Below are positions 45,700-53,870 of a stretch of DNA of 64,000 nucleotides, in pieces. The notes beneath the pieces were generated by a model. The model was not told the DNA's origin and made no database searches. It saw only the letters and a list, made by a program, of their open reading frames with translations. Position numbers and translations under genes: made by a program. The stretch comes from Mesoterricola sediminis (GTDB lineage Bacteria; Acidobacteriota; Holophagae; Holophagales; Holophagaceae), in the NCBI RefSeq assembly GCF_030295425.1, contig NZ_AP027081.1, positions 2,456,001 to 2,520,000 of the forward strand. The letters are read 5' to 3'. Numbering within the stretch: the stretch's first letter is position 1; every line of letters begins with the position of its first letter.

Positions 45700-46752
45700 T
45701 CAGTTCGCGGAGCCCCAGCCCACGGCGCGGCGGATGTAGGGCACCCCGTCCGCGCCCGAGCGCGGCAGGTCGAAGCGCCGCCCCACGGCGCGGGCCACGG
45801 GACCCAGCTCCTCGGCGAGGCGCTGGAACTCGTGGAGGTGCAGGCTCTGGTCCCCGTCCGACAGGGCCTTCGAGGGATCCGGGTGGACCTCCACGATGAT
45901 CCCGTCCGCCCCCGCGGCCACGGCGGCCCGGGCCATGGGGATCACCGCGTCCCGGCGGCCCGTGCCGTGGGAGGGGTCCACCACCACGGGCAGGTGGGCG
46001 AGCTCCTTGAGGACGGGCACCGCGTTCAGGTCCAGGGTGTTGCGGGTGGCCGTCTCGAAGGTCCGGATGCCCCGCTCGCAGAGGATCACGTGCGGGTTGC
46101 CCTCGAGCAGCACGTATTCCGCGGCCAGCACGAACTCCAGGAGCGTGGCCGAGGGCCCGCGCTTCAGGAGGACGGGCTTCCCCGCCCTGCCCACCGCGCG
46201 CAGCAGGGGCGCGCTGGACATGTTGCGGGCCCCGATCTGGAAGCAGTCCACGAGGGGGGCCATGGCCTCCACGTCGCCGGGCTCCATGACCTCGGTGATG
46301 ACCGGCAGGCCCGAGGCGTCCCCCGCCTCGCGGAGCAGCTCCACCCCCGCGTGGCCCAGGCCCTGGAAGGCGTAGGGCGAGGTGCGGGGCTTGTAGGCCC
46401 CGCCCCGCAGGCCCGTGGCGCCGCAGGCCGCGATGAACCGCGCGGTGGTGAGGATCTGCTCCCGGTCCTCCACGGAGCAGGGGCCGCCCATGAGGGCCAG
46501 GGTGCCGCCTCCCACCTCCCGCCCGCCCAGGGCCACCCGGCTCCCGCCGGGGAAAGTCTCCCGGGCGGCGAGGAGGGGCTTGGAGCCGGTCGCCCGGGCC
46601 CAGGCCACGCCCGGCAGGGCCTGCACGGCCTCCAGGGAGGGGTGGTCCGGGCCCAGGAGGGCCAGGAAGGATCCGAAGGGCAGGTCCAGGCGGCGGGCGC
46701 CGGGAAGGGAGGCCTCCAGGGAGACGGCGGGATCGGCGAGCTTCACGAGCAT
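45700..46752 (-). CDS. aroF: 3-Deoxy-7-phosphoheptulonate synthase (DAHP synthase, type I beta) in trp operon
   Basis: 350 residues from the ATG at 46752, overlapping the trpG end by 10 bp. The N-terminal ~75 residues form the ferredoxin-like extension seen in type I-beta enzymes (LEASLPGARRLDLPFGSF). The barrel carries MGGPCSVEDREQI, GGAYKPRTSPYAFQGLG, FQIGARNM, LLKRGPSATLLEF, ERGIRTFE, VVVDPSHGTGRRD and IIVEVHPDPSKALSDGDQSL. It condenses PEP and erythrose-4-phosphate, the first shikimate step. Its place between trpG and trpD suggests supply matched to tryptophan demand. Confidence 0.92.
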   Translation of the reverse strand: MLVKLADPAVSLEASLPGARRLDLPFGSFLALLGPDHPSLEAVQALPGVAWARATGSKPLLAARETFPGGSRVALGGREVGGGTLALMGGPCSVEDREQILTTARFIAACGATGLRGGAYKPRTSPYAFQGLGHAGVELLREAGDASGLPVITEVMEPGDVEAMAPLVDCFQIGARNMSSAPLLRAVGRAGKPVLLKRGPSATLLEFVLAAEYVLLEGNPHVILCERGIRTFETATRNTLDLNAVPVLKELAHLPVVVDPSHGTGRRDAVIPMARAAVAAGADGIIVEVHPDPSKALSDGDQSLHLHEFQRLAEELGPVARAVGRRFDLPRSGADGVPYIRRAVGWGSAN

Positions 46753-47345
46753 CGGGGCACCTCGGTCGGCGCGGCCTGGCGGCAGCGCGCGGTGAAGGCG
46801 GCCAGGATGCGGCCGCCCTCGGGGGTCAGGACGGATTCGGGGTGGAACTGGACCCCGTGGCAGTCGTAGTCGCGGTGGCGGAGGGCCATGATCTCCCCGT
46901 CGCCGGTGCGGCCCTGCACCGCGAGGCAGTCCGGCAGGGACGCGGCCTCCGCGGCGAGGGAGTGGTAGCGGCCCACCTCCAGGGGATCCGGCAGCCCAGC
47001 CAGGAGCCCGGTCCCGTCGTGGACCATGAGCGAGACCTTGCCGTGCATGGGGCGGCCCGCGCGGCCCACCCGGCCGCCGAAGGCCTCGGTGATCACCTGG
47101 TGGCCCAGGCAGACCCCCAGCACCGGGATCCGCGGCGCGAAGGCCCGCACCAGGTCCAGGCAGGCCCCCGCCTCGCGGGGGTGCCCGGGGCCCGGGGAGA
47201 GGACGAGGCCCGAGGGCGCCATCGCCAGGGCCCCGGCCACGTCGATGGCGTCGTTGCGGACCACGGCCAGGTCCGGCTCCAGGGCGCCCATCATGGACAC
47301 CAGGTTGAAGGTGAAGGAATCGTAGTTGTCGATGAAGAGGATCAT
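46743..47345 (-). CDS. trpG: Anthranilate synthase glutamine amidotransferase subunit
   Basis: 200 residues from the ATG at 47345, overlapping the trpE stop by four bases. Class I amidotransferase: MILFIDNYDSFTFNLV, LSPGPGHPREAG, catalytic Cys in VLGVCLGHQVI, GRYHSL and catalytic His-Glu in GVQFHPESVLTPEG. It supplies ammonia from glutamine to TrpE. It could be shared with p-aminobenzoate synthesis, as no separate pabA is seen here. Confidence 0.93.
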   Translation of the reverse strand: MILFIDNYDSFTFNLVSMMGALEPDLAVVRNDAIDVAGALAMAPSGLVLSPGPGHPREAGACLDLVRAFAPRIPVLGVCLGHQVITEAFGGRVGRAGRPMHGKVSLMVHDGTGLLAGLPDPLEVGRYHSLAAEAASLPDCLAVQGRTGDGEIMALRHRDYDCHGVQFHPESVLTPEGGRILAAFTARCRQAAPTEVPRCS

Positions 47346-48733
47346 CGGGAGGCTCCCAGGGCTTCGAGCAGGACGCCGGCCTTGGCGTGGATCTCCTCCC
47401 ATTCGGAGGCCTCCGCCGAGTCGGCCACGATGCCGGCCCCGGCGCGGAAGCGCGCCCTGCCGGCATGGATCTCCAGGCTGCGGATGGTGATGGCGATCTC
47501 CAGGTTCCCGGTGCGGTCCAGGATGCCCACGCCGCCGCCGTACGCCCCCCGGTCCTCCCCCTCCAGCGCCGAGAGGATCCGGGTGGCGCTGATCTTGGGG
47601 GCGCCGCTGAGGGTGCCGGCGGGGAAGGCGCTCCAGAGCGCGTCCAGGGGGCGCAGGCCCGTCCGGAGCCTGCCGTGGACCTCGCTGATCATGTGCATCA
47701 CGTGGCTGAACCGCTCCACCTGCTCCCGCACGGGCACGGTCACCGACCCGTGCTCGCACACGCGGCCCAGGTCGTTGCGGCTGAGGTCCACCAGCATGGC
47801 GTGCTCCGCCCGCTCCTTGGGATCGGCCTTGAGCTCCTCCGCGAGCCGGTCGTCCTCGGCCGCGTCCCCCGTGCGCCGCCGGGTGCCGGCGATGGGGACG
47901 GTGGCCACGCCCCTGCCCTCCACCCGCACCAGCATCTCGGGCGAGGCCCCCACGAGCTGCCTGCCCCCGAGGCTCACGAAGAAGTGGTAGGGGCTGGGGT
48001 TGAGGCGGCGCAGGCGGCGGTAGACCTCGAAGGGGTCCCCCGCGAAGGTCCCCTCGAAGGGCTCGGAGAGCACCACCTGGTAGGCGTCCCCGGCCAGGAT
48101 GGCCTCCTGGACCGCCGCGAAGCCCCGGCCGAAGTGGGCCCGGTCCGGCCGGCGCGTGGGGGTGAAGACCGGGGGCCCGGGGCGCTCCGGCAGGGCCCCC
48201 TCGAGGCGGGCCGCCAGGTCCCGCAGCCGCGCCTCGCCGTGCCCGGCCTCCGGGAAGTGGTAGAGGTAGCCCTGCTGCTTCAGGTGGTCCAGCACGAGGC
48301 CCGAGGCGAAGCGGCCGAAGCGCAGGCGGGGCGCCCGGGCCCCGGGGAAGGCGCCGGCGAGGGCCGGCTCGGCGAGGGCGAAGGCGCTGAAGTCCGCCCA
48401 CCCCACGGCCCCGCCCAGGAAGGGCACCGGCACCTCCGGGGTCTCGGCCCGCAGGGAGGCGGCCCAGGCCGCCAGGGCCTCCAGGGGGGGCGAGGGCAGC
48501 TCCGTCCTGCGGCCGTCCCGCACCAGGGCCGCCGTGGTCCCCGCCTCGAAGACCTCCACGGCGTCCAGGCCGATGAAGCTGAAGCGGGCCTGGGACTCCC
48601 CGCCGGTGACGGATTCCAGGAGGTAGGCGTCCTGCCCCGGCTCCGTCAGGGCCAGGAAGGCCCGGACGGGCGTGGTGAGGTCGGCCGGGAAGGCCATCAC
48701 CAGGGGGGGCGCGGAGGTGGGCGTGGGATGCAT
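47342..48733 (-). CDS. trpE: Anthranilate synthase component I
   Basis: 463 residues. The N-terminal LLESVTGGESQARFSFIGLD contains the LLES motif tied to tryptophan feedback inhibition. The catalytic domain shows GDAYQVVLSEPFEG, NPSPYHFFVSLGGRQLVGASPEMLV, PIAGTRRRTGDAAEDD, LVDLSRNDLGRVCEHGSV and SAFPAGTLSGAPKISA. It converts chorismate and ammonia to anthranilate. It is the first structural gene of the operon, about 20 bp after the attenuator hairpin. Confidence 0.94.
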   Translation of the reverse strand: MHPTPTSAPPLVMAFPADLTTPVRAFLALTEPGQDAYLLESVTGGESQARFSFIGLDAVEVFEAGTTAALVRDGRRTELPSPPLEALAAWAASLRAETPEVPVPFLGGAVGWADFSAFALAEPALAGAFPGARAPRLRFGRFASGLVLDHLKQQGYLYHFPEAGHGEARLRDLAARLEGALPERPGPPVFTPTRRPDRAHFGRGFAAVQEAILAGDAYQVVLSEPFEGTFAGDPFEVYRRLRRLNPSPYHFFVSLGGRQLVGASPEMLVRVEGRGVATVPIAGTRRRTGDAAEDDRLAEELKADPKERAEHAMLVDLSRNDLGRVCEHGSVTVPVREQVERFSHVMHMISEVHGRLRTGLRPLDALWSAFPAGTLSGAPKISATRILSALEGEDRGAYGGGVGILDRTGNLEIAITIRSLEIHAGRARFRAGAGIVADSAEASEWEEIHAKAGVLLEALGASR

Positions 48734-48753
48734 GGGGTCCTCGGGTGAACGCG

Positions 48754-48777
48754 AAAAGGCCCGCCATGGGGCGGGCC
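48754..48777 (-). terminator. trp attenuator terminator hairpin
   Basis: On the minus strand GGCCCGCC, loop CCAT, GGCGGGCC, then TTTTCGC. It lies 28 bases after the trpL stop and about 20 bp before trpE, the expected place for a transcription attenuator. Confidence 0.85.
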
Positions 48778-48805
48778 GGGGAAGTTGGATCTGGGTTCCT
48801 TCGCT

Positions 48806-48892
48806 CTAGCTGATGAGCCTGCCCATGCCAACGCCCGACCCCTGGGGCCACCAGCTCCAGTTCCAGGTCAGGCTGTTGAGGGAAAGGACCAC
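48806..48892 (-). CDS. trpL: trp operon leader peptide, Trp-rich attenuator peptide
   Basis: A 28-codon frame starting at a GTG (48892) with GGAG five bases before it. Residues 10-15 read WNWSWW: four Trp codons in six. It ends at TAG (48806-48808) just before the terminator hairpin and trpE. When charged tRNA-Trp is scarce, a ribosome stalled on these codons would favour antitermination. This is the classical attenuation design and is too small to appear in ordinary gene calls. Confidence 0.88.
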   Translation of the reverse strand: MVLSLNSLTWNWSWWPQGSGVGMGRLIS

Positions 48893-48913
48893 GCCTTCTC
48901 CAAGCGATGGGTC

Positions 48914-48942
48914 AGTCTACGGATGGGCGCGGACTTTTGCAA
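48914..48942 (-). promoter_or_regulatory. Likely sigma-70-type promoter of the trp operon
   Basis: -35 TTGCAA (48942-48937) and -10 TAGACT (48919-48914) are separated by exactly 17 bp. Transcription would begin about 15 bases before the trpL start. The promoter lies in the gap after aroC, so trp has its own control even though aroA-aroC lie upstream on the same strand. Confidence 0.55.
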
Positions 48943-48988
48943 GCCCCCGGGTGGACAGGAAGGGGGGACCCGCCGGGATCCCCTCCGG

Positions 48989-49987
48989 TCAGGCCGGCCA
49001 GATCCGTGGGATCCGGCCCTCCTGGAGCATCAGGTCCGCGAGGACGGCGGCCGTGACGGCCTCCAGGACCACGGGGACCCGCAGGGCGATGCAGGCGTCG
49101 TGGCGGCCGCCCACCTTCAGCTCCGCGGGCGCCTGGGTGCGCAGATCCAGGGTGGTCTGGGGGGCCTTGATGCTGGAGGTCGGCTTCACCGCCACCCGGA
49201 AGACCAGCTCGTTCCCGTTGGTGATGCCGCCGTTGATGCCCCCGGCGTGGTTGGTGGCCGTGCGGCCCGCCATGTCCGCGATGGGGTCGTTGACCTGACT
49301 GCCGCGCAAGCGGGCCACCTGGAACCCATCGCCGAACTCGATCCCCTTCACGGCCGGGATGGCGAAGGCGGCGTGGGCCAGGAGGCTCTCCACGCTGTCG
49401 AAGAACGGCTCGCCCAGCCCCGCCGGCAGGCCCTGCACGCGGCATTCCACGAGGCCGCCCACGGAATCGCCCGCGGCCATGGCCTCGGCCACGGCCCGCT
49501 CCACGTCGGCCTTGCCTCCGGCCTCCGTCAGCCGGGCCTCGACCCGCACCGGCGCCAGCAGCTGCTTGGCCACGACGCCCGCGGCCACCAGCCCCGCCGT
49601 GAGCCGGCCCGAGAAGTGGCCGCTGCCCCGGAGGTCGTTGAAGCCCCCGAATTTCCGCATGGCCACCCAGTCAGCGTGCCCGGGCCGGGGAGTGTGGCGC
49701 AGGGCCGCGTAGGCCGAGGAATCCGTGTTCCGGTTCTCGAAGAGGATCAGGAGGGGCGCGCCCGTCGTGCGGCCCTCGTGGACCCCGGTCTGCAGGAGGG
49801 CCGTGTCGTCCTCCCGGCGGGGCGTGGTGCCGGGCGCCCCTCCGCCCCGGCGCCGGGCCATGTCGGCCTCGAAGGCCGGGGGCGCCAGGGGCAGCCCGGC
49901 GGGAACCCCGTCCAGGAGGACGCCCACGCAGGGTCCGTGGCTTTCGCCGAGGATGGACAGGCGGAACAGGCGTCCGAAACCGTTCAA
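48989..49987 (-). CDS. aroC: Chorismate synthase
   Basis: 332 residues from a TTG at 49987 that overlaps the aroA stop by four bases (TTGA). Family signatures: FRLSILGESHGPCVGVLLDGVPAGL, RRGGGAPGTTPRREDD, DWVAMRKFGGFNDLRGSGHFSGRLTAGLVAAG and RTATNHAGGINGGITNGNELVFRVAVKPTSS, plus GGRHDACIALRVPVVLEA. With reduced FMN it converts EPSP to chorismate. Slightly shorter than the usual 350-390 residues but all conserved blocks are present. Confidence 0.94.
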   Translation of the reverse strand: MNGFGRLFRLSILGESHGPCVGVLLDGVPAGLPLAPPAFEADMARRRGGGAPGTTPRREDDTALLQTGVHEGRTTGAPLLILFENRNTDSSAYAALRHTPRPGHADWVAMRKFGGFNDLRGSGHFSGRLTAGLVAAGVVAKQLLAPVRVEARLTEAGGKADVERAVAEAMAAGDSVGGLVECRVQGLPAGLGEPFFDSVESLLAHAAFAIPAVKGIEFGDGFQVARLRGSQVNDPIADMAGRTATNHAGGINGGITNGNELVFRVAVKPTSSIKAPQTTLDLRTQAPAELKVGGRHDACIALRVPVVLEAVTAAVLADLMLQEGRIPRIWPA

Positions 49988-51228
49988 GGCTCACCTCGCA
50001 GGGATTCCAGGTCGCGGAAGAAGCCGGGGTACGACTTGTCCACGCAGTGCTCGCCGTCCAGGGCCACGCCCTCGCGGCTCACCAGGCCGGCCACGGCGCC
50101 AGCCATGGCGATGCGGTGATCGTTGCGGGGATCGACGCGCCCCCCCGCGAGGGGCCCGCCGTCGATCTCCATCCAGTCCCCCGTCACGGCGATCCGGGCC
50201 CCCAGGGCCGAAAGCTCGGTGACGAGGGCCTCGGCGCGGTCGCTCTCCTTCGCCCGGAGGCGGGAGGCCCCCTTCAGGCGCGTGCGGCCCCGGGCATGGC
50301 AGGCCAGCGCCGCCAGGGGCGGGAAGAGATCGGGGCAGTCGGTGGCGTCGAAGGTGAAGCCCGCCAGGTCCGAGCGCCGCGCCCGGAGCGCGCCGTCCTC
50401 CCAGGCCAGGCGCGCCCCCGCGGCCTCCAGCGCCGCCACGACGGCGCGATCCGCCTGGGCGGAGCGCGGGTCCAGCCCCTCCACCGCGACGTCCCCCGCC
50501 ACGGCCCCGGCCACCAGCAGGAACGCCGCGCCGGACCAGTCCCCCTCCACCGCCAGGTCCACGGGGCGGAACGTCTGCCCTCCGGGCACCTCCAGGACGG
50601 CCAGGTCCTCCGACGCCCGGACCCGCGCCCCGAAGGCCTCCAGCACGCCCAGGGTCATGCGGACGTAGGGGGCGCTGCGCAGGCCCTCCACGATCACGCG
50701 GCTGTCCCGCGGGGCCCGGGGCAGGGCCAGCAGGAGCCCGCTGAGGAACTGGGAGCTGGCGCGGCCGTCCACGGTCACGTCGCCGCCCAGGAGCGGCCCC
50801 CGCACCCGCACCGGCGGCAGGCCTCCCGCCGCGTCGCAGGCGGCCCCCAGCTGCCGGAGGGGGTCCAGCACCATGTCCATGGGCCGGAGCCGCAGCGACC
50901 CCCGCGCCTGGAGCGTGGACGCCCGGGGCGCCAGGGCCGCCACCGCGGCGGCGGCCCTGAGGCAGAAGCCCGATTCGCCGCAGTCGAGGACTTCCGCGGC
51001 GGGACCGGCGCCCCCGGTCACCTCCACCCGGTCCGCCCCCCGCGCCACCCGCGCCCCCAGCCCCTGGATCACCGCCAGACAGGCCTGCCCGTCCGCGGAT
51101 TCCCCCGGATTCCGGATCACGCACGTGCCTTCCGCCAAGCTGGCCGCCAGGAGCAGGCGCTGGAGGTGGCTCTTGGATGCGGGGGCGCGGAGGCGCCCCG
51201 ACAGGGTTCCGGGTGCAGTGTGGATCAT
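49984..51228 (-). CDS. aroA: 3-Phosphoshikimate 1-carboxyvinyltransferase (EPSP synthase)
   Basis: 414 residues from the ATG at 51228; the longer frame to 51309 would run through a good promoter. Blocks: LRAPASKSHLQRLLLAASLAEG, CGESGFCLRAAAAVAAL, VDGRASSQFLSGLLLALP, DWSGAAFLLVAGA, RLRAKESDRAEALVTEL and VDPRNDHRIAMAGAVAGL. It transfers enolpyruvyl from PEP to shikimate-3-phosphate. The usual GNAGT loop is changed to CGESGFCLR and GSKS to ASKS. First gene of aroA-aroC. Confidence 0.92.
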   Translation of the reverse strand: MIHTAPGTLSGRLRAPASKSHLQRLLLAASLAEGTCVIRNPGESADGQACLAVIQGLGARVARGADRVEVTGGAGPAAEVLDCGESGFCLRAAAAVAALAPRASTLQARGSLRLRPMDMVLDPLRQLGAACDAAGGLPPVRVRGPLLGGDVTVDGRASSQFLSGLLLALPRAPRDSRVIVEGLRSAPYVRMTLGVLEAFGARVRASEDLAVLEVPGGQTFRPVDLAVEGDWSGAAFLLVAGAVAGDVAVEGLDPRSAQADRAVVAALEAAGARLAWEDGALRARRSDLAGFTFDATDCPDLFPPLAALACHARGRTRLKGASRLRAKESDRAEALVTELSALGARIAVTGDWMEIDGGPLAGGRVDPRNDHRIAMAGAVAGLVSREGVALDGEHCVDKSYPGFFRDLESLRGEP

Positions 51229-51244
51229 CGTTCCGCCTTGGCCC

Positions 51245-51273
51245 AGCATAGCGGCAGCCCCGCCCGGATCCAA
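51245..51273 (-). promoter_or_regulatory. Likely promoter of aroA-aroC
   Basis: -35 TTGGAT (51273-51268), 17-bp spacer, -10 TATGCT (51250-51245). Transcription would start about 10 bases before the ATG at 51228, which supports that start over the longer frame. Confidence 0.45.
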
Positions 51274-51332
51274 CGCCGGCGCGCCCCGGCCCGGATTTGA
51301 GGGTTTCAAATAGAAAAGATTTTCAATAAGGC

Positions 51333-51361
51333 TTGATTCAAACGGAAATGAATTCTATTCT
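51333..51361 (+). promoter_or_regulatory. Likely promoter of the second TonB receptor gene
   Basis: TTGATT (51333-51338), 17-bp spacer, TATTCT (51356-51361), in an AT-rich patch unlike its surroundings. The gene starts at 51404 with GAGG at 51395-51398. Confidence 0.5.
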
Positions 51362-51403
51362 CTCGGAGGACCGCGCGTCCGACCTTTGATTCCCGAGGCA
51401 CGC

Positions 51404-53779
51404 ATGAAAGCACTTCTCTACACCCTGGTCGCCGGACCGGCCCTCATGGCGGCCGCCACCTCGGGCAGCGGCCTCGTGACCGGCACCGTGCGCGACGAGC
51501 AGGGCCACCCGGTCCCCGGGGCCGTGGTGGCCCTGGAGCACCGCATCACCGGCCACCGCCAGACGGCGGTGACGGACAAGGCCGGGCGCTTCGCCCTCCG
51601 CAACGTGCCCTTCAACGACTACCACCTGGAGGCCCGGGCCCCCGGGCTCACCACCGCCCACAAGGACGTCTCCATCCGTTCGGGCCTGCCGGTGGAGACG
51701 GACCTGCGCCTGGCGGCGGCCGGCGCCGTCGTGGTGGTGGAGGAGGAGGCCGACCTCATCGAGGACCACCCTTCCTCGCACGTGGACTTCGACCGCGCCA
51801 CCATCGCCCGCGAGCCCGCCGCCGTGGCCAGCCGGGCCCTGGAGAGCGCGATCCTGGCGACCCCCGGCTTCATCCAGGACGAGAACGGGCGGTTCCACTT
51901 CCGGGGCAGCCACGGCCAGGTGATGTACGTCATCGACGGCGTCCCCGTCACGGACCAGATGCAGGCCGCCTTCTCCAACAGCCTGGACCCGGGCCAGGTC
52001 GACGCCATGGAGGTGGTCACCGGCGGCATCTCCGCGGAGTACGGCGGAAAGCCCGGGGCCGTCGTGAACCTGACGTCCCGCTCCGGGCTCGGCACCCCCG
52101 GCGGCTTCCAGGGCGAGGTCTCCGCGGGCGCCTCCCGCTTCTCCACCTACGAGGCCGGGTTCGCCCTGCGCGGCAGCACGGACCGCATGGGCTGGTTCGC
52201 CACCGCCTCGGGCTCCACCAGCGACCGCTACCTGGACCCCGTCAACTTCGACAACTTCCACAACCACGGGACCACCGGGCGCGTCGCCACCCGCTTCGAC
52301 TGGCTCCTGACCGACCACGACACCCTGCGCGTCTCCGCCTCGGGCGGGTCCACCTCCCGGGAGGTCGCCAACCTCGCGAGCCAGGAAGCCCTGGGCCAGG
52401 ACCAGCGGGCCCGCACCACCGACGCCAACCTGAGCGTGGGCTGGACCCGCCTCCTGGACGGAGGCGCCAGCCTGGAGACCGTGGTCTTCGCGCGGCGCGC
52501 CGGCGCCCGCCTGGATCCCACCTCCGGCCAGGCCCCCGACCCCCTGAAGGACTTCCCCGTGTGGGCCTCCCAGGACCGGACCCTGGACAACCTGGGCGCC
52601 TCCGTCGCCTGGCAGGGCAAGGACGCCCTCGGCAGCACCAAGGCCGGGCTCCAGTACACCCGGTTCCCCCTGCGGGAGCGGTTCGCCTTCGCCGTGACCG
52701 ACGACGCCATGGCCCCCGCCGGCGACCCCCTCCACGCCTACACCCCCGCCGGAGGCGGCTCCATCTTCCGCTTCGACGAGTCCCACGCGCCCGTGCTGGC
52801 CTCCGGCTACGTGCAGCGCGAGATCCGCACCGGCGGCTGGAACCTGGGCCTCGGCCTGCGCTACGACAGCTGGACCTTCCGGGGCGACGAATCCCACCAG
52901 CTCCAGCCCCGCATCGCCCTGAGCTATTCCTTCCCGGGCTCCTCGACCCTCGTGCGCGTCTCCTACGACCGCCTCCTCATCACCCCCGAGAACGAGAACC
53001 TGGCCATGTCCACCTCCCAGGCCACCTGGGACCTCGCCGGCGGCGCCGGCACCGTCCCCGCCCTGAGGCCCGAGATCCAGGACAGCTGGCTCGTCGGCGT
53101 CGAGCGGCAGCTGGGCGCCCACCTCAAGGCCACCCTGGACTACTGGTGGAAGGTCAGCCGGAACAGCGCCGACAGCGACCAGTTCTACAACACGGGCATC
53201 GTCTTCCCCGTCGCCGCGGCCCGCGGGCGCTTCCACGGCATGGACCTGCGGCTCGACCTGGCGGAGATCCACGGCTTCTCCGGCTACCTCAGCGCCGGCA
53301 CCGTGCGCACCGTCTTCCGCACCCCCACCGTGGGCGGCCTCTCCGGCGCCGAGGGCTCCGACGGCCCCGCCGGCCAGCCCTACCTGATCGACCACGACGA
53401 GAAGCTCAACGTCCAGCTGGGCCTCCGCTGGCAGCAGGGAAGCTTCTTCGCCCAGGCCGTGGGCCGCTACGATTCCGGCCTCGTCGCCGGCGAACCCGGG
53501 GACGTGGCGGGCAACCCCGACTACGCCTTCGGCATCCCCTACGTGCGCGTGGAGAACGACCGGCTCGTGGGACCGGTCTACCGCATCCGCCCCCGCACCG
53601 TCTGGAACGTGAACCTGGGCCGGACCTTCCCCGTGGGCGCCGGCAGGACCCTCCAGGCCACCGCCTCCCTCCTGAACGTCTTCGACGAGAAGGGCCTCTA
53701 CAACTTCCTCAGCACCTTCGGGGGCACCCACGTCATCCCCCCCCGCACCCTGGCGCTCGGCCTGAAATACAGCTTCTAG
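51404..53779 (+). CDS. TonB-dependent receptor with carboxypeptidase-like N-terminal domain
   Basis: 791 residues from the ATG at 51404, with GAGG at 51395. Signal peptide MKALLYTLVAGPALMAAATS; carboxypeptidase regulatory-like domain at about 25-110 (VTGTVRDEQGHPVPGAVVAL, GRFALRNVPFNDY); a plug domain at about 125-235 (FHFRGSHGQVMYVIDGVPVTDQM, ISAEYGGKPGAVVNLTSRSG); and a beta barrel ending LGLKYSF. It is shorter than the receptor at 1275 and more like siderophore- or vitamin-type transporters, but the ligand cannot be told. No partner lipoprotein or ABC importer is adjacent. It has its own AT-rich promoter. Confidence 0.87.
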   Translation: MKALLYTLVAGPALMAAATSGSGLVTGTVRDEQGHPVPGAVVALEHRITGHRQTAVTDKAGRFALRNVPFNDYHLEARAPGLTTAHKDVSIRSGLPVETDLRLAAAGAVVVVEEEADLIEDHPSSHVDFDRATIAREPAAVASRALESAILATPGFIQDENGRFHFRGSHGQVMYVIDGVPVTDQMQAAFSNSLDPGQVDAMEVVTGGISAEYGGKPGAVVNLTSRSGLGTPGGFQGEVSAGASRFSTYEAGFALRGSTDRMGWFATASGSTSDRYLDPVNFDNFHNHGTTGRVATRFDWLLTDHDTLRVSASGGSTSREVANLASQEALGQDQRARTTDANLSVGWTRLLDGGASLETVVFARRAGARLDPTSGQAPDPLKDFPVWASQDRTLDNLGASVAWQGKDALGSTKAGLQYTRFPLRERFAFAVTDDAMAPAGDPLHAYTPAGGGSIFRFDESHAPVLASGYVQREIRTGGWNLGLGLRYDSWTFRGDESHQLQPRIALSYSFPGSSTLVRVSYDRLLITPENENLAMSTSQATWDLAGGAGTVPALRPEIQDSWLVGVERQLGAHLKATLDYWWKVSRNSADSDQFYNTGIVFPVAAARGRFHGMDLRLDLAEIHGFSGYLSAGTVRTVFRTPTVGGLSGAEGSDGPAGQPYLIDHDEKLNVQLGLRWQQGSFFAQAVGRYDSGLVAGEPGDVAGNPDYAFGIPYVRVENDRLVGPVYRIRPRTVWNVNLGRTFPVGAGRTLQATASLLNVFDEKGLYNFLSTFGGTHVIPPRTLALGLKYSF

Positions 53780-53790
53780 AGGGTGGCCAG

Positions 53791-53858
53791 GGAATCGCAC
53801 GCGTCCCGGATTGCCGCGCCTGCGATCCCTGACGCAAGTCCGGGACACGGACGATTCC
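53791..53858. terminator. Imperfect 20-bp inverted repeat between convergent genes
   Basis: Arms at 53791-53810 (GGAATCGCACGCGTCCCGGA) and 53839-53858 pair over 17 of 20 positions. It lies between the ends of the TonB receptor gene and the convergent kinase gene, and may end transcription from both sides, although T-tracts are lacking. Confidence 0.45.
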
Positions 53859-53870
53859 TGGGCCTGGCTC

